Shown here: positions 4,564-5,098 of the stretch, in pieces
How positions within the stretch are numbered: the stretch's first letter is position 1
Layout: each line of letters starts with the position of its first letter
Source: Patescibacteria group bacterium
GTDB taxonomy: Bacteria > Patescibacteriota > Microgenomatia > UBA1406 > GWC2-37-13
DNA: 5,098 nt
Reading direction: 5' to 3'
Assembly: GCA_943356515.1 (NCBI GenBank)
Contig: CALRFM010000081.1
Location: forward strand, 1-5,098
Position numbers and translations under genes: made by a program
The notes under the pieces: model-generated
What the model was told of the DNA's origin: nothing
The model's input: the letters and a program-made list of their open reading frames with translations, nothing else
Databases searched by the model: none

Positions 4564-4899
4564 CTATTTCCCCAAAATCCCTAAGATAGAAGATATTAAT
4601 GAAAGCACTAAGCTGAAAATAATGGCAGTGACAAAGCCGCCTACCTCAAACCCATCAATAAATCTGCTGACAAGGAGGATGAATGCGGCATTAATGACAA
4701 TGGAAAATAATCCAAGAGTAAGTAAATTTATAGGAAGAGCAAATATATTGACGATGGGTTTTATGAAGGTGTTTATCACACCCAGTGCTACTGCGACTAT
4801 AACAGCAGTAAAAAAGCTGTCTAATACAACATTGGGAATAACATACGCCGCAATTGCTACGGCCAGTGCGTTGATAAGAATTTTAACAATAAATTTCAT
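4564..4899 (-). CDS. Phage holin family 4 membrane protein
   Basis: 111 residues, the normal length for the four-helix family once called DUF360/Phage_holin_4_2 (PF04020). The family start MKFIVKILINALAVAIAAYVIP is intact, followed by the helix TAVIVAVALGVINTFIKPIV with the diagnostic ALGVINTFIKP pattern (about 38-48), then LPINLLTLGLFSIVINA (55-71), and a last helix VTAIIFSLVLSLISSILG. A polar connector FIDGFEVGGF (80-89) sits between helices three and four. An in-frame ATG at 5064 exists, but the extra 55 residues would be translated from the direct repeats of the neighbouring insertion-sequence end and lack family similarity, so I choose 4899. Most members are chromosomal bacterial proteins with no proven holin activity; the role is unknown. 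The gene stands alone here, with 167 bp of AT-rich noncoding DNA downstream. Confidence 0.87.
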   Translation of the reverse strand: MKFIVKILINALAVAIAAYVIPNVVLDSFFTAVIVAVALGVINTFIKPIVNIFALPINLLTLGLFSIVINAAFILLVSRFIDGFEVGGFVTAIIFSLVLSLISSILGILGK

Positions 4900-4906
4900 T
4901 ACCCCT

Positions 4907-4935
4907 AGATTATCATAAGAGGGTGAGTGCGTCAA
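4907..4935 (-). promoter_or_regulatory. Promoter of the holin-family gene, leaderless type
   Basis: On the minus strand TTGACG (4935-4930, five of six) is followed after 17 bp by TAATCT (4912-4907), then seven bases before ATG 4899. A start site would fall on the ATG, giving a leaderless mRNA. The AGGGG just before the ATG resembles a ribosome binding site but is only two bases from it, too close to be effective. The promoter supports 4899 as the true start. Confidence 0.55.
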
Positions 4936-4956
4936 TCCCTCTGCTTCACTATTACA

Positions 4957-4999
4957 CAAGAATAGAAATGTCCGCCTCCGCAAGAATAGAAATGTCCGC
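4957..4999. repeat. Two 19-bp direct repeats at a probable IS end
   Basis: CAAGAATAGAAATGTCCGC occurs perfectly at 4957-4975 and again at 4981-4999, separated by CTCCG (24-bp period). Tandem sites of this size at the end of an element are typical of transposase binding sites in some insertion-sequence families. They lie about 60 bp before the start of a plus-strand ORF that looks like a transposase. Confidence 0.8.
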
Positions 5000-5014
5000 T
5001 TTTGAATAAACCGA

Positions 5015-5056
5015 TTGGGATAATTTAGGATTATCAATTTAATTGAAGTTATCCCA
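5015..5056 (+). promoter_or_regulatory. Promoter and hairpin in the leader of the IS ORF
   Basis: TGGGATAA (5016-5023) pairs perfectly with TTATCCCA (5049-5056), the right arm ending one base before the ORF start ATG at 5058. Smaller palindromes lie inside and overlapping (GATAAT-TTAGG-ATTATC at 5019-5035; TCAATTTAATTGA at 5034-5046). A possible promoter is TTGGGA (5015-5020), 17 bp, TTTAAT (5038-5043), which would start transcription inside the hairpin. RNA made from that promoter would lack the left arm, whereas readthrough RNA from outside would fold. Confidence 0.35.
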
Positions 5057-5057
5057 T

Positions 5058-5098
5058 ATGTCATTTAATCTAACGGATGCGGAAAGTTTGAAATTAAA
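5058..5098 (+). CDS. Start of a probable transposase, truncated by window edge
   Basis: ATG 5058 opens a frame of 13 complete codons, MSFNLTDAESLKL, still open at the edge. Its place just inside tandem repeats and its beginning, similar to the XLTDAEXLKLK-type start of IS1202-like transposases as I recall them, suggest a DDE transposase. The visible piece is too short for certainty; it could be an unrelated gene. No Shine-Dalgarno motif is seen in the hairpin-forming leader. Confidence 0.4.
   Translation, partial: MSFNLTDAESLKL

Larger units (their letters stand above)
4957..5098 (+). mobile_element. Left end of a probable insertion sequence, cut by window
   Basis: The tandem 19-bp repeats, a structured leader (5016-5056) and a transposase-like ORF start at 5058 fit the left end of an IS that continues beyond the right edge. 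The family cannot be fixed from this fragment; the 13 visible residues resemble the N-terminus of helix-turn-helix/DDE integrase-core transposases of the ISNCY (IS1202-like) kind. The outer boundary is uncertain: it may lie anywhere from about 4936 to 4957 because neither the other end nor a target duplication is visible. Confidence 0.45.

Noticed and set aside
4900..5064. N-terminal extension of the holin-family gene up to ATG 5064
   Set aside because: The extra 55 residues are translated from the 19-bp repeats and IS leader (visible as a repeated RTFLFL) and are not part of the family; MKFIVKIL at 4899 is the normal start with a promoter before it.

Overview
The window looks like a piece of a small, moderately AT-rich bacterial genome, most likely from the Candidate Phyla Radiation (Patescibacteria, Parcubacteria-like). 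This is an inference from gene content: a short two-helix membrane protein next to a bacterial-PH-domain membrane protein, a 5S rRNA gene standing alone, several tiny membrane or secreted proteins of no known family, and start codons without Shine-Dalgarno sites. All complete ORFs read through with the standard bacterial code. Five of the six visible stops are TAG and one is TAA.

Layout. Positions 1-787 hold two minus-strand membrane protein genes, the left one cut by the window edge. Position 847-963 is a plus-strand 5S rRNA with its own promoter, back to back with the promoter of the PH-domain gene. Positions 964-1031 hold two hairpins between the 5S gene and the next, convergent gene. Positions 1032-2884 hold two minus-strand genes 23 bp apart: a membrane-anchored secreted protein of unknown function and a DUF2130-type coiled-coil protein with a nuclease-like core. 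Positions 2885-3350 are 466 bp without a gene, carrying ten copies of TTGTGG/CCACAA, several of them close to the DnaA box, beside an AT-rich stretch. Positions 3351-4396 are a visibly more AT-rich two-gene unit (78 and 266 residues) that I do not recognise, with palindromes over its promoter. Positions 4397-4563 are AT-rich and noncoding. Positions 4564-4899 encode a four-helix phage-holin-family-4 membrane protein. From about 4957 to the right edge there is what looks like the left end of an insertion sequence: two 19-bp direct repeats, a structured leader and the first 13 codons of a probable transposase.

How the parts fit together. All complete protein genes are on the minus strand; only the 5S gene and the probable transposase run plus. 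Most minus-strand genes have a -10-like hexamer 5-8 nt before the ATG, which suggests leaderless mRNAs. The 78/266-residue pair is the best candidate for an undescribed system, and the 2951-3311 repeat cluster is the best candidate for an undescribed DNA element (a replication origin or a multi-site operator). Neither can be assigned a function from the sequence alone.
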